Notes: a model not told the origin generated them from the letters alone. 64,000 nucleotides of DNA from Paramecium octaurelia (GCA_905182995.1 CAJJDP010000114.1:1772-65771); one strand, 5' to 3'. Counted from the first letter of the stretch, positions 50,512 through 63,500 are shown. Numbers and translations: made by a program.

Positions 50512-52075
50512 TCATTAGTGTTTATGAGTAGCACCTGTAATTTATGAAACTATTTAACATAATCTCTCCATTAGGTAAATGTCACGATGCATATATAAAT
50601 CCCAATAAGTTAGATGCCCTTATTAAATTCCATCTACTTCCTACATTAATCTAGGTCATAAAAATATGAAATATACTATCTAGCAAATTAAAAATCTGTT
50701 TTTTTTTCAAATAGTTCAAGATCTGAAAGAGTCAAAGTGTTAGGGATGGTTGGGGAACCTTTCAAAGTTTCAAAAATGACTTTTACACAATTCTTAGGTT
50801 ATTCTACTTACAAACATAAGCCTTCTAGAATAACTCCAGTTTCTCTATAATTTATCCAATCATCTTAGTCTTTATCTAATTCTTTGAAGAGTGAGTCTCG
50901 GTCAATTTATAATAGATTATGTTTTAATTGGTTCTCAAATGCAAAGTAACTGATTTTGGCTTTGCTAGAGTTTGGAAAGAGAATCGAAAATATTTGTTCA
51001 GGTGTTGAATTAATATAAGGAACAACTCTGTAATTAGGAACATATTCAGGTCTATCTAATTTATGTAATAGCGAAGGCCAATGAGTAAACAAGTGCTTAT
51101 ATTAGGGCTGGGCTACCTTTTGGTAATCTTGATAATTATAAAAGCTATAGTATTTTTGAGAGTCCTTGACGACAATTTTATTTTCGGTTTCAGGTGATTT
51201 AAGTTGGACTGGTGATTTTTCTTAAATTGTCAATATTGGTTAAAGATATGATTAACAAGTGTTTATTTGTAGATATGTTGAATGCCCACTTTGAAATAGC
51301 TAAGATGGCTTGATTTCATTTTTTGGAGTGATATCTTAGGTTTAAGGAGGTGGTTAAGAAATCTAATTTAAAATGCTTTCATTAGAGGATTCGGATTGGA
51401 TGTCATCTTCTTCATCGATATCTAAGTCTTAATCTTATAATTAATGCTGTTAACTATTTTATAATTAACTGCTCTATTGAATTGTTGATGAATGATCTAG
51501 TTAATTGGTAGGGGGCTGATGAAATGCGTATTATTAAGAGACGTTAGTTTAAAATTAAATTTATTCGATATCTTTGGACTCATTCTGATTTCTATCTGAA
51601 AGTACAATTTCTGAATATTGAACGTCATTGACAAACTAATTATTTTTGCATAAGTTTATTGCCTTAGGAGATTGCTATTCAGCTGGCTTCCATAAATCAG
51701 GGCAGGATTTCTTTTAACTATTTTTTTAAGGCTAGATTTGTAATTGTTAGACTTTTTATATTCTGTTGGATGTAGGAGATTAACAAGTAGGAACTTTATC
51801 GTTTTCTTTGTCTCCCTTCCTTCTAAGATATTTTCGTAAGTCGGTAGATAAGTCTTTAAAATTATTGCCCTTTTTATAATGATTCAGTATTGCTATGACA
51901 TCTTGATTATTATCTTTTACCATGTTTCTCAATGCTATCCTGTCATCCTTGAAAATTACTAATTTTTAATATATGCATTACATGTGCAGTTGTCTAATAG
52001 AGTTAGAATTTCTAGATTATCTGGTTTTTTTGGGTTCTTTTAAATAAGCTGTGGTGACTTTCCAAATCTAATCAT
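50512..52075 (-). CDS. Hypothetical protein with disordered centre, 504 residues
   Basis: ATG at 52075 (MIRFGKSPQLIQKNPKKPDN) to TGA 50512-50514. Introns 51959-51981 (23 nt) and 50619-50644 (26 nt, ending AAG) leave 505 codons. Residues 20-75 form a small helical unit (LLDNCTLIFKDDRIALRNMV, FKDLSTDLRKYLRRKGDKEN). The middle (about 90-270) is Gln/Ser/Pro-rich with an acidic stretch (DQDLDIDEEDDIQSE). A more ordered C-terminal region begins at KHLFTHWPSLLHKLDRPEYV and ends HLTYWDLYMHRDIYLMERL. I do not recognise a family. Without the AAG intron the frame runs on far past the likely end. Confidence 0.7.
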
Positions 52076-52448
52076 ATAATTTAACTGTTAATTACAAAAT
52101 TTATAAAAATAATATATATATCAATTATTTATCTCTCAATTTAGGACATAAATGAATTATTCCATCATCTCAGGATAAAATACTAACTATTATTATTAGT
52201 TATTCTATATAATAAAGGACTTAATGGGAAAAACTAATTTTGAACAATAACTTATAAGCATTTAGGACTGATGAATAAATGCACTAGAAATATGAGTATT
52301 ATGTTGATAACAGAATATGGAGAGGAAAAATAACAAAAATTTAATGATCATATTCTAATATTTGAGTTAAAATTAATCACTAGAATAGAATAGATTCCTA
52401 TATTTATGATAAATTTATTAATAATGAATGTGATAGACGAATATAATT

Positions 52449-53230
52449 TCAGCTTTTCTCCACATATTTTCTACAGAGAGACTTCAATTATGAATAGACT
52501 TTTCCAGGAGGACTTCCCAAAATCAAAGCACAAATTGCATCTCTGGCAGCTTTGATATTTGAATAGCTTCCAAGAATATGAATTCTTTAATCTGCTAGAA
52601 CTATTCTAGTTCTTGTTGCATTCTCAATTGCAAATTTAGTTTTTCCTTTTTCACCAGAAATACGACCAATACACCTTGACAAATGATCTCCATGGAGGGT
52701 TTTAACTTTAATAATTATATGATGTTGTACCATCTTTAACTTCAAATGATTCTACATACAAATCATCTAATCTCAGCAGAGCCACTGAATCATCGATGTC
52801 AAATCCTAAGAATTGTTCAGTCAAATTTAGTACCCATCATGAATGCCTTCAAAAAGTCTACACCTCTTTGCAATGAAGTCTTGTCCTCTGTAAATTAAGA
52901 TGTTTTTATTTCTACACACTTCTTTTTGGTATTCATTCTTATTTACAACTTCATGTTTTCCTTGTAATTTCAATTAAATAAATACCACTATGGTTGTCAA
53001 TATTTTGTCCCAATTATTTTTCAAAGGAGTCACTCTATGAGGAGGAACTGGCACTCTTCTTATTTCACCCTTTTTATTCTAATTGTTTATTTTATTCCTA
53101 ATACATTCTCTTAATTATCAGTCACTTATTAGAATTGGATATCTTGCACTTCATTCTAGATTTAATTGATGTCTTCCTCTATTATTTAATTATTTTCTTC
53201 GTTAAATTCTTTCTCTTAATCGATGTCCAT
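52449..53230 (-). CDS. PNO1: Ribosome-assembly KH protein PNO1 (Dim2), 225 residues
   Basis: ATG at 53230 (MDIDQEKEFNEENNQIIEED) to TGA 52449-52451. Introns 53079-53104 (26 nt), 52961-52985 (25 nt), 52806-52833 (28 nt) and 52706-52730 (25 nt) leave exactly 226 codons. PNO1 binds the 3' end of pre-18S rRNA in the nucleolus and escorts the small subunit until Nob1 cleavage. Diagnostic sequence: VPPHRVTPLKNNWDKI, TIVENMKLQIRMNTKKKCVE, LKAFMMGFDIDDSVALLRLD, DLYVESFEVKDVKTLHGDHL, SRCIGRISGEKGKTKFAIEN and RIHILGSYSNIKAARDAICA. The KH loop is GRISGEKGKTK where most eukaryotes have GRIAGKGGKTK. Introns two and four end in AAG; both junctions fall inside conserved sequence. Confidence 0.95.
52706..52730 (-). 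other. 25-nt intron with an AAG 3' end (PNO1, fourth intron)
   Basis: GTACAACATCAT...TATTAAAG is removed to give FEVKDVKTLHGDHLSR, the conserved PNO1 sequence leading into the KH domain. Without removal the frame breaks. Confidence 0.85.
52961..52985 (-). other. 25-nt intron with an AAG 3' end (PNO1, second intron)
   Basis: GTATTTATTTAATTG...TTACAAG is removed to give TIVENMKLQIRMNTKKK, which matches the PNO1 family; retention gives an unrelated sequence and an early stop. Confidence 0.85.
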
Positions 53231-53342
53231 TCACTAAATTTCCCAATTAATTACAATAAGTTAATTGTATTTATTAAAGAAATTACAAAAAATTACCATA
53301 AAATATATATATAGCTTGTTATTATTAACAATGATAATTGTT

Positions 53343-54425
53343 TCAAATTGAAAATTCTTTGTAACATTTCATACAAAAATTTGTAATTTACCCTGCGATG
53401 CTTCCGATATCGCTACTAAATTCCTATTAGCATTTGAGACACTTTTTCTTTTTCTCCTCTGACAATATTTGATTCTTCATTTACTTAACATATTGTTAGG
53501 CTTTAAATTCAGGTAACGTTTTCAACTGATTTTGCTCTATTAGTAAATCTGTCTATTGATTCATCTCTTCCAAAAGCATCTTCACTTATTACTGAATTGA
53601 TATTGATTTATTACTCGATTATCCACTGTATTGTATTTATTATTATTGAGATTAGTATTACTGTTGTTGTTGTTGTGGTGGATATTTTTATTATTGATTT
53701 CTTGGATTACTCTACTCCTCTTAGAATATAGAGAACAATAGCACATCTTAATAAATGTCATTTTCTATCATAATCTTAACGCAATTAGGAAGGCTGGAAT
53801 TCAATAATACTAATCTGTGCAATGTTTTATTAGGCTTGTAATAAAGTATTTATTGTATATCAACATTAATAACATATTTAAGATTATCAACTAAAAGTGC
53901 ACTCTATCCAATAGACAAATTCTTAATGTCAATTTAATCGCTAATTTTTATGCCGTTTTCTAGTAGATGGTTACTCAAATTAAGATTTATACTATTTTTC
54001 AAAAGAATTGTTGCTATCTCTGTAAAATACCACAGTCCTATACTCTAATGAATTTAATTTGTTTTAATCAGTTAATTTAATTGTTAATAAGCCGTCCCGT
54101 CAGCAATAAATTATCCTTTCTTATTTTATAATCCAATCATAATTGCATAATACAAGCCCTGCAATCCTTGTCCAGTAAGCTGCATAGTGGTTTCTGGTAT
54201 TTGAAGTTTGTCAATAATTATTTTTGGAATAGGTGCCAATTATTGCATGCTGTTTTGATTATTCTAAAAATATTCAAACCCTTTGCTGACATTGTAATTG
54301 TTTGCTGCAAAATATCTATTAAAGTCTCTTAATTTCTTTATTACTTCATTTTTATTCGGTTTATTCTCTAGTTATGTTTCCAAAAATTCCTGAAATTTCG
54401 TTAAAATGTATTGAGGAGCTAACAT
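53343..54425 (-). CDS. Hypothetical protein with C-terminal zinc site, 360 residues
   Basis: An intronless frame, ATG 54425 (MLAPQYILTKFQEFLETQLE) to TGA 53343-53345, 361 codons. The first 200 residues mix helix and strand (LAPIPKIIIDKLQIPETTMQ, GLQGLYYAIMIGLQNKKGQF). Residues about 225-255 are Gln-rich. A short coiled coil follows (MLLEEMNQQTDLLIEQNQLK). The end has CLKC and, 22 residues further, CMKC, a likely four-Cys zinc site. The family is not recognised. It lies 112 bp upstream of PNO1 on the same strand. Confidence 0.75.
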
Positions 54426-54625
54426 AGTAAAATATAATTATATTATAAATTTAATATCAACATTCAAAATCAATCAATTTCACTACTCCCATTTCACCTG
54501 AACATTGAGAACAATAATGATAACAATCTTTATAAGTCTATGCGATTAAATATATTTTACATTACAACATACAAACATAAAGCCAATTCCTAAGGCAGGT
54601 AAGAATAAGAGACAAAGCAATAATT

Positions 54626-55074
54626 ATGTCAGTCCGATTTTATTTTCGATTTAGGAAAATACTTCTTGATTGCACCATCTACATTATAATTGTTAAGAGT
54701 GTCTCATTTTTGGAGTTTAAGTTAAATTAAGGTGATTTGGGATTTTTGAACCTTGTGCAAGTTGCATGCTCTAATGAAACATAAATTATTAGTTGTCTGA
54801 TTACTATGCTGAAGATTGTTGTCCTTAATTAACTTCACATTATATCTATTATGCGACAATATTTGGGTATGAAAAAGGAGCTTATTGTGGCCAAACATTT
54901 GAAACTTCCTTGATTTCAGCCTTTTACAAATATATGTTAGAGTTAGGAGGCAGTCTAGTTTTTTCATTAACAGGTATTGATGACGATTGTACTCGATCTT
55001 GTTGTTGGTTCAATTATTCGTTTTGGTTCTCCTCGGAACTTCTGATCGGTTTGTTTTCTTCTTGTTCTGATTGA
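54626..55074 (+). CDS. Candidate small membrane protein, 138 residues
   Basis: ATG at 54626 (MSVRFYFRFRKILLDCTIYI) to TGA 55072-55074. A 32-nt intron starting GTTGCATG and ending TTATTAG joins two frames and leaves 139 codons. The second half reads SDYYAEDCCPQLTSHYIYYA, TIFGYEKGAYCGQTFETSLI and SCCWFNYSFWFSSELLIGLF, with two hydrophobic stretches. The intron begins GTT rather than GTA, which is rare here. An antisense frame (54722-54967) is also open. I treat this as a weak model. Confidence 0.35.
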
Positions 55075-55151
55075 ATTTAGGCTTGCATAAAAAAACAAAA
55101 TGTATATAACAAAATTTTATTAGAAAATCTCAATTAATTGAATATCCCCCA

Positions 55152-56408
55152 TCAAATACTGAGTTTTCGTTATTTAATTAAGCATTAATCTAATTGTCTT
55201 CTAAGAATCAAACCCCGTATCTTTTCCCATTTGATATAATTCTCTTTTTTTACATAAATGTATTGATCTTCCAAGATTTCCTTAGCACTAATTCTTTAAA
55301 GAGGATCAGGCTCCATCATTCGACAAATCAATTTCCTCAGCCTAAGGGAATAGGTGTTCTCAGGGAAATCAGTAATTTGAATGCCATCTCTAATACGATG
55401 CCATTCTTCTCCATTTGATGGCAATTCCTTTCTTGTCATCAATTAATAAAGAGTGGCACCCAAAGAGAAGATATCTGTTTTGCAAAGATCAAGCTTCTCT
55501 GTCTGATTAAGCAATTCTTTGGCTATGTATCTGAAGTCCCCAACACTCACGTCTTCTTATCGTTGCTGTACTTTCTTTGATAAACCCAAATCAGCCAGTT
55601 TGTATTAACCATCCTTCTTACTGTATAGAATATTTTCTGGTTTAATATCAAGATGTGTTATTTGTTATTCATGCAAGAATTTCAATCCATTGGCTATATC
55701 CTTAAGTATTTTTTTAATTTCGAATTCCTCGTAGTCCTGTCTTGAACTGACACTGTAATCACAATATTCCATCAACAAGTACAACATGTTTCCTTCTTGC
55801 CAGGAAGTGAAATATCTTACGAGATTCTTGCATGCTCCTTTTTAATTTAAATATGCCAAAGCTTGAGATTCATTGGCTAAATCTATATTTAACTTGTTAT
55901 TTTTAATTGTTGTGCACTTTATTGCACAAATTTAATTTGTAAATCTATTTTTGCATTTGTAAACTTATCCAAAATAACCACTTCCTAAGACATCTACTTG
56001 GATATATTCTTCCTAATATCTGCTTTTTGGTACTCCCGATTCCCCATCAAATTGCTTATTCAAATTACGAAACACTTTCCTCTTATTTACTTTATTCAAT
56101 TGGTTTTGCTTAGTTTTCTCTCCAGTTGATTGTTAAGCTTTTCTCTCACTTTGAGTGGGAGTACGTGGCGAATTGGTTTAATCGAATTAATACTGTTGCT
56201 CCTTCTACTAGCAAATTTTCAAGGCTAATTATTTTTTTTAGTTCATTCCAATTCCATTTGTTACTTATAGTTTTATTGGTTATTTAATTAAATTGCCGAA
56301 CTCAGGTGTAAATGGAGGATTAACAAATAACTTCTTACATGGATTGGGTTCAAAAGTTTAAGGTGAACTGGGGTTTGAAAAAAGATTTCTTGAGGGGAAT
56401 AGATTCAT
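55152..56408 (-). CDS. Wee1-like protein kinase, 418 residues
   Basis: An intronless frame, ATG 56408 (MNLFPSRNLFSNPSSPQTFE) to TGA 55152-55154, 419 codons. The first 125 residues are basic, Pro/Gln-rich and carry TP and SP sites. The kinase domain has LGSGYFGQVYKCKN, CAIKCT (ATP Lys), LYLLMEYCDYSV, THLDIKPENILYS, LADLGLSKK and GDFRYIAKELLN. The HLDIKPEN and DLG variants and the short activation segment are those of Wee1/Myt1 kinases, which phosphorylate the inhibitory Tyr of CDK1 and delay mitosis. No transmembrane segment follows, so it resembles Wee1 more than Myt1. The end is SLRLRKLICRMMEPDPLQRI. Confidence 0.85.
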
Positions 56409-56534
56409 TTCCTAGGGGTTTGTGTGTCTAAATTTTGAAATTTAAATTAATTTCTGGAAACCGCTAAAATAATTCTTAAAATTTATTTGAAATTTTGGAT
56501 AAACATTGAATAAATATATGTGTAATATTCTCTA

Positions 56535-59500
56535 TCAGCTCTTAAAAAATAAACTTCCAAATTTAGGTTTTGATGTTGACTATTGGAAGATTTGCTAATT
56601 ATCCTCTTGAAAAGTCGCAGTCTCATGATTCTTCGCTTCCTATTCCTCCTCTGCCAACTCATCATGCAATAAGTCCACAATACAAATTCCTTCTCCTCCT
56701 TCCAAATTATATTTTTTTGCTCCCACCTATTAAATTATGATTAAAGCCGTCTATTTCTTGGATAAACAGATGTCCAATTTCTGAGATTCTCTGTGATCGA
56801 TAATCTACATGTTATCCAACTTGAAATACAACTTCTGTCTCCAAATTTTATTGGAACTCTTATTATGCAAATGCTGTAAATATGTTCCTTCTTTCTTAAT
56901 AAAATATTGCGTTATTACAAGATCACTACTTCCATTTTCTTACTCACTGAGATCTCCTTTGTGGAAGTATTTAATTTTTTGAGTGTCTTAAGAATGTTTG
57001 TCAGCAATGGCAATAGCACTCTCATACACTAATTTTTAGAACTCTTGAATCTATTAATCAAGTCTTTGTATTTAGATGAGTTTCTGACTATGGATAGTAA
57101 TCCAAAACTTCATTTTTTTTAAATCCAACTATTCTTTGCTATCTCCTGTTTCAACTTAGACAAACAATACATATGCTCCACTTTCTAGAGAGGCATCCTT
57201 AAATAGCATCTTGCCTGACGACTAACCTTTCCCAAAACAATATTTGTATGGGTTAATTTGCTTTTTATCATTGTTTTAGTCAAAAATTGAAGTGTATTTC
57301 ATTTCAGCCTTTATAGTATCTTCCTTTTTATCTTTCTCTCTTTCTTATTTTGAATTATTGACTTACCCAGACCATTTTGACACAATCTTTTTCTTTACTT
57401 GATTCTTATTCGTGAATAAATCCTTCTCTTTGGCAAGCACAATTCTTACAGGGAATGTTTCTAAAGATAATAATCTATGTCTTACTTTCCTAAACAACAT
57501 AGTCTTCCGATTTGTCTTAATGATCTTAAGTGACACAGATTAAGCAATCTTGGGTTAAATTTGTTCTAAATCTGCAAAAAAATCTTAGTTCTTGATTATA
57601 TTTGTCTTTTTCTTCAGGCTCTATCAATTATTAATTCTATATTGGGTAACTTGTGGCACAAAGCATAATGACATACTGAAAATGTTTGATAAAATCTTTG
57701 TATTCCATCAAGAAGTAAGCTTCGTTGTTTCTGGCTTAAGAATTTCTTTCCTGTAACTTTTATCTAGCCTGTGAAGTGTAATTGTTTATATCTTATTTTA
57801 GAGAAAGCTTCTAATTCGATGCCAAAATAAGTAGAAAGTATGATTCATCCCTCTTACCCAATGAAGAATCTTGCATGTCCACAATTTGATAGGCTGTATT
57901 TCTGGGTAATTTTAATCTCTCCTCCATCTCTTTGTATAAATAACAAATCCTGACTTTGGTGCTTTAATATTTCTATGACATGGTTTTCCATATTTTTTTT
58001 TGCTAATATCTTGAAAATGCAATACTTAATCAGAGTACTCTTGGTTCTCTCCGAAATTATTGGGGATCGAGAATTACACAGTTGGCATACCAGTCAACAA
58101 TGTTAAATACTCAACAGCTCTCATTAGTTTATCATTCGAAAAATATTGGAAGGATTAATTGTACTTTGCAAATGCTTTGAATAAGATCACCCAGGCCAAT
58201 TCGGGTTCCTAGGAATTGGAGAAGATGGGCATTTTATCATACTTGAATACAGGTATCTTATCATCGATAATATATTCTTTCCATTCGTTTTTCAAAAATA
58301 GTTTGATGAAATAAAATCCAATTCTAGAATAGAGAACATTAATATTACTCTGCTTCGTATTTCCTAGTAAATACTTTATTTAAAAGGTAGGAATGGAATG
58401 TAAGTGCATTTAAGACGACTGTCAATTGTTAACAACAATATTGTTCTGAGTATTGTAGATACCCAGGCTGTATATCTTTAGTGAAGAGTTTGAAATCCTT
58501 CCTCTTGAAGTACTTCGATGCAAATATTCTCTCAAACTCAATAGGTGCACCAACTGGCTAGTCGTTCTCATCCTTGATGCTAAAGGTTTGCTCAGAGTAG
58601 TCGAATTCTGGATCCTCAAAATCTTCTCGCTTCAATCCCTTCTCATCAATTAGACCTTTATAGCCATCTAATTCAGCAGGAGGGTAACTGTTGCCCTTAA
58701 TGGGACACTTCTCAATCCACGAGGATTTGTTATCTCGGATGATCTTGAAGAAGTTAATACTCTGGTCAGTCTGCAACTATTTGACATTAACAATTCTCCA
58801 TTTATGGCCTTCAGCAATATACTCAATAAAATCACGAGCAGGTTTATTATACTCCCAATAGGCATAGAAATAGGACCCACTAGGATAATACAATCTTCCA
58901 ATCCCGTGTTTGTACCCATCAACAAACTCACCCTCGTATAAATATTCTGATTTGTCTTTTTCATATTCCTGCTCCTAGATTTCCTCCTTCGCTTCTGATT
59001 CCAGTCTATCGTCATTATTGGATGGTGGAGGAAAGGTGGAAACTATTCTCTCCTTAGAATAAGCGACATGGACTCCGAACCCATTAGGCAATCCTAAGTT
59101 TTATAACAACAATAATAGTTACCTCTTTAAAAATCACCAACGAAATAGGATCCGTCAGAAAACACTAATTTACCAGGGCCATGCTTCTAATTGTACTTGA
59201 ATTGGCCTTCATAACGTCCCCCTGTGAAGTATTATTCTTTACCAAAGCCATGTTTTTACCCCTACTCAAATTGCCCGTCATAGAGGTATTAACCTTTTTT
59301 GTCAGGGTAGAGTTGCACATTATTATAAATCAATCCTCTGCCATGAAACACACCATCTTTGTATTAACCTTCATAAACATCCCCATTCGGGAAAGTTTCA
59401 ATTCCACAAACTTTCTCCCCCCTTTTCCATGTCCCTTTGAAGAAACACTTCGTCTCATTATTAAATAGATATCCTTAACCATCATAAAGCATCTATTTTG

Positions 59501-59579
59501 ACTTATCATCTGTAATTATATCACCTTCATAAATAAATTTTCCATCTTAAGCTGATAACTTCTTGTTTTAGTTCTTCAT
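56535..59579 (-). CDS. MORN-repeat / calpain-like protein, 981 residues
   Basis: ATG at 59579 (MKNQNKKLSAQDGKFIYEGD) to TGA 56535-56537. Introns 59094-59122 (29 nt), 58324-58348 (25 nt), 57954-57979 (26 nt, ending AAG) and 57344-57362 (19 nt, ending AAG) leave exactly 982 codons; the last two are less certain. Residues 1-260 hold MORN units (YEGQYKDGVFHGRG, YDGQFEQGQKHGFG, YEGEFVDGYKHGIGRLYYPS). A calpain-type region follows: DPEFDYSEQTFSI, a segment at the usual catalytic Cys (QYCCQQLTVVLNALTF), FLKNEWKEYIIDDKIPVFKY and ELAWVILFKAFAKY. The usual Gly-His-Ala-Tyr motif appears as NTAYQIVDM, so the catalytic His seems lost. Beta-rich C-terminal domains follow (LESGAYVLFVQVETGDSKEQ). It is probably a non-proteolytic calpain homologue. 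Confidence 0.8.
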
Positions 59580-59779
59580 TATTATTTATAGTATGCCAAT
59601 TTGAATTTTCAATTTTCGATATTCAATTTACAAACCTATATTCCAAAACTTTGATCCCCACTCTCTGCTGCACTTCCATATTTTTCTGTCTTTTTTGAAT
59701 AAATCAAAAATCTCAAGTAATTGCCATAATCGAATTTAATCAGCATGTTAACATTTAATAAAGCAATAACTCATCTTGC

Positions 59780-60330
59780 ACACATCCTGGAATCAAGACA
59801 CACATTTTTTGATTGCCTTTTAATCCAATTCATTTATGTTAAGAATTTAATTTGTTTCCATTCACTATATAGGAGTACTCTCCATCTATTAATCAAATTC
59901 TGATTGTAAAACTGCAGATCTTCTCACATATAGGCACTGATGAAGTCATTGATTACAGAGCCAAATTTAACAATTATATTTTCTTCCTATAAACCAAATA
60001 ATTCGTTTCATATTCAGGCTATATAATGCAAATTATCTTTTCAATCTTCCGATTTTACGCCAATAATTTCTTATGATATTAATCTATCTACTTTGTATTT
60101 CATTTTATGTCAAATCCCTTTGATTTGAACACTAATATTAACTTTTATTGAATAAACACAGTCTTCGTTATTTACTCTTTGTAAAAGTGCTGTTCACTCA
60201 TTGAGATTAATAACCCTTACAAATTAGTATTTGAAATCCTGCAATGCTACCTTGATTTGACTGCTAATAAATCGATTATAGGGTGAGGCAAAATTAAGAA
60301 GACATTCATAGAAGGATATATTTATTTAAA
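59780..60330 (-). pseudogene. Degenerate PDZ-like (PSMD9-like) remnant
   Basis: Minus-strand fragments in shifting frames include FYECLLNFASPYNRFISSQI, LLAQNRKIEKIICIIQPEYE, GLQEENIIVKFGSVIND and LTQMNWIKRQSKNVCLDSRM. The third resembles the PDZ segment of PSMD9, a proteasome-assembly chaperone. Several TGAs and frame changes interrupt it. I could not find introns that restore one frame. It may be a pseudogene or a gene whose exons I have mis-joined. Confidence 0.3.
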
Positions 60331-60572
60331 ACTAATTAAAATACTGAGCATTGATGATATCATGAGTAAATTATTAAAAATTTAGTTCATTTATGCTTAT
60401 TAATAATAACAATATTAAATTAATAATGTTTTTAATGGGATTGACTTCGGTTAAGAAAAAGATGAACACAATCAATCAAGTCATTTAACATTAATAAAAT
60501 GGAATGTCAAATGATTAATTTACACTGATTGAAAAGTAATGGGAGTATAATTGAAAATAATTAATTTATAAT

Positions 60573-63500
60573 ATGAATTATAATAAAGCTCTTGATAATG
60601 GATCTGGGGGGCCTGACGAAATATCGGATCAGCAGATTAAGGGGTTGATACAGAAGTTCTAAAGGAAGGGATTCGACGGGCTGGCTTTGGAAGAGGTCGC
60701 CACAGCACTGATAATTCCGAATTTTGGGAAGGTCTTTCAATAGCACACGGGACTGGATTGGCAAGGGAAATTCGAAGTGAAGGCTTTCGAAAGATTGAAC
60801 AGATCAAAGTTCGATATAAATTGGATGGCGAGGAAAGACAATTCAGAACACTCAGCTTTGTTTATCAATTGTTCGCGCGGTGATCTGGTGAAAGTGAGAT
60901 AGTACTTGAAGGAGTCGAAGGATCCGCAAATTAAGCAGTGCGTAGACTAAACAAAAAAAAGCCCTTTGCACGTGGCAACAATCGAGGGTCATTTGAGCAT
61001 AGTGGAAATACTATTGATGAGTGGTTTCAATCCAAATTGTAGGGATAGGACTCTGAAGACCCCTTTGCATTACGGGTGTTTGCACGGTCATGAAACAATA
61101 GTCGATACATTGTTGAAGGCAGGAGCAGATATAACTGCCAGAGATTCCCTAGGTCGATCATGCATTCATTTTGCTGCCTCATGTCCAAGTGCACAGACAT
61201 TGTAACTGGTATTGGCAACAAAGCCAGAGTTGTCAAACGATGTTGATCAGAAGAAGAGAACTCCGTTGCATTATTGTGTGTGGAATTCCTCCCAACACTA
61301 GGTGAGTTTATTAAGGACCCTCCTGGATTTCAAGGCCAATCCCATGGCTTTGGATGAGGATTTGAAAACTCCGATTCATCATGCTTCTGAGGGTGGCAAA
61401 ACGAGAGCAGTCCCAGTTTTATTATAGAGAGGAGGACAGGAAAGTATGTAATTGAGAGACCGGAGTTAAAAGACGCCATTGGAGTTGGCTGCCAATGACA
61501 GAACGAGAGAAGTGCTGATTGTTTACAGTTCTTCACCAATGAACAATTAGGATCAAGATTTGAAATTCTTAGATTAGGCTGTCTAAGGTTAGAAACTAAC
61601 AAATTAAAAGAAAGACTAAGCACCAACATCATCCATTGTAGTTGCAAATAAATAGCCACAACAATCTCCTTAATTTCCAATTGTTGAGAAGGAGATTGTC
61701 TCTGCTGAGCCTCCTCCTCTGCAAGTGAAGTGGGCTCCTGCTTCAATTAACTAATGGATTAGGGAAAAGTTCTTTACCATAATGAAAAAAGTATAGGAAT
61801 CGGGGATTCGAGCCAATCATCATCTAAAACGACCTTATGTTTACACAGGATCTTGGATGGAGGGGATCAACACAATGGAAGAATTGTATGGGGCTGTTAA
61901 GGATGTTCCTGCAGGAGAGGCATGTGTGAGGACGTTTAACATATTGTGTCCCTTTGATAGACAACTCCCTTCAGGTAGTGGTAATGAGGATGTCATAGAT
62001 GGATTTTATGGGGAAATGTGGTTTGATGGCAGTGGAGCTGTGAAGAGGACTGAGTAAATTGAAGAGATGAGAAGAAAGATGCAATAAGAGTATCTGGCTA
62101 GAATCACTGATTTGGAAACCGAAATTTAAATTAAGGCTCAACATCTATTCGAAACTGATTAAGACTTAGCATAGACAAGAGCCTAATTGGAAGTAACTTA
62201 GAGGTAGAACAAAACGAATAGTGAGAAATTGTAAGCACAAATTGATACACTGAATAAGTAATTAAAAAGTAAGGATGACACCATAAGTAAGTTGGATAAG
62301 GACAAGTAACAACTGAATTAGACAATTAAGAGGTTGGAGTAAGAGAATGAGGAATTAAGAAATTAACCTCAGGGCATATCAGAGGAGGAGGTTCAAGAGT
62401 ATATGACTCAAATATCGGAGTTAAAAGAATAATTATAGGCCAGCAAGGATCAAGAGAAAACTCTTAGGGCTAAGGCAGGTTAATTGTTTTTGAAGAGCCT
62501 TTAAACCATCAAGGCATCTAATGACGAGAAATTGTCATAAGTGAAGGCGTAGACTTTAGCTTAAATTCAATTGGAGAAGGAGAAGATGCAATAGGAGAGA
62601 TTGAATGCCAATAAGTAATTTGAGTTTGAGAAAAATTAACTGTTGGAGGAGAAGAACATTTTAATGAAGGAGAAATAGAAGATTTAAGCTGAGGTGTTAC
62701 CTACGAATGCTGCAGGTGGGATGGATAATCTATAGGATGACGATGCCATTATTGTGTTATTGAAAGCATTGAAAGGTAATCCGCCACCCATGAAACAAAG
62801 AATGAAAACATTTGATGGTGATTTGGATGGGTCATTAACCTAAGAAGAGTTTAGGCAATTTCTAGCCTCCCTAAAACTCAGTTAATAAGATATCCATTCT
62901 TTATGTAGAATTGGAGGCTTTTTGGGACAGAAGAAATTGATTGGGATTGAGGAGTGGGCTTAAATATTGTAGGATAGACCAAAATAAAGGGAATAGTTTG
63001 AATAGGCCTTGTTTTGTAAATTACTGGATGCCATTAAATCTAGAAACCTCACAGTTGAGAAGATGTTTGAACTGATAGATACTGACGGATCAGGATCTCT
63101 GAGTCCTGCAGAACTTAAGCAAGGACTCAAGTCTTTGAAAATCATATTGAATTAGAAGGATTTAAATAACATGTTTGCTATATTCGACTCAGATAAGAGT
63201 GGCTCAGTTTCATTGGAAGAAATGAGAGAAACTCTGAATAATTATCAGAAGTTGAGAGAGGAGTAAGGTGAGGGAGAAATAGTAGTTGATGAACAGGACA
63301 GAATCTAAGCTTAGGATGAGGATAATCCGTATGAGGAAATAGAGGCTACATAAACAGAATTGCAATAAGAAATTAAAGAGTGGAACATTGACACCAAAGA
63401 TTTTACAAAGATAACAGGATTTTTAAAAGTGTAATTGATTAATGGGTCTTAAATCAATTCAAAATCATTGTGTTGTCATATTATATTAAAGGGAGGAAAC

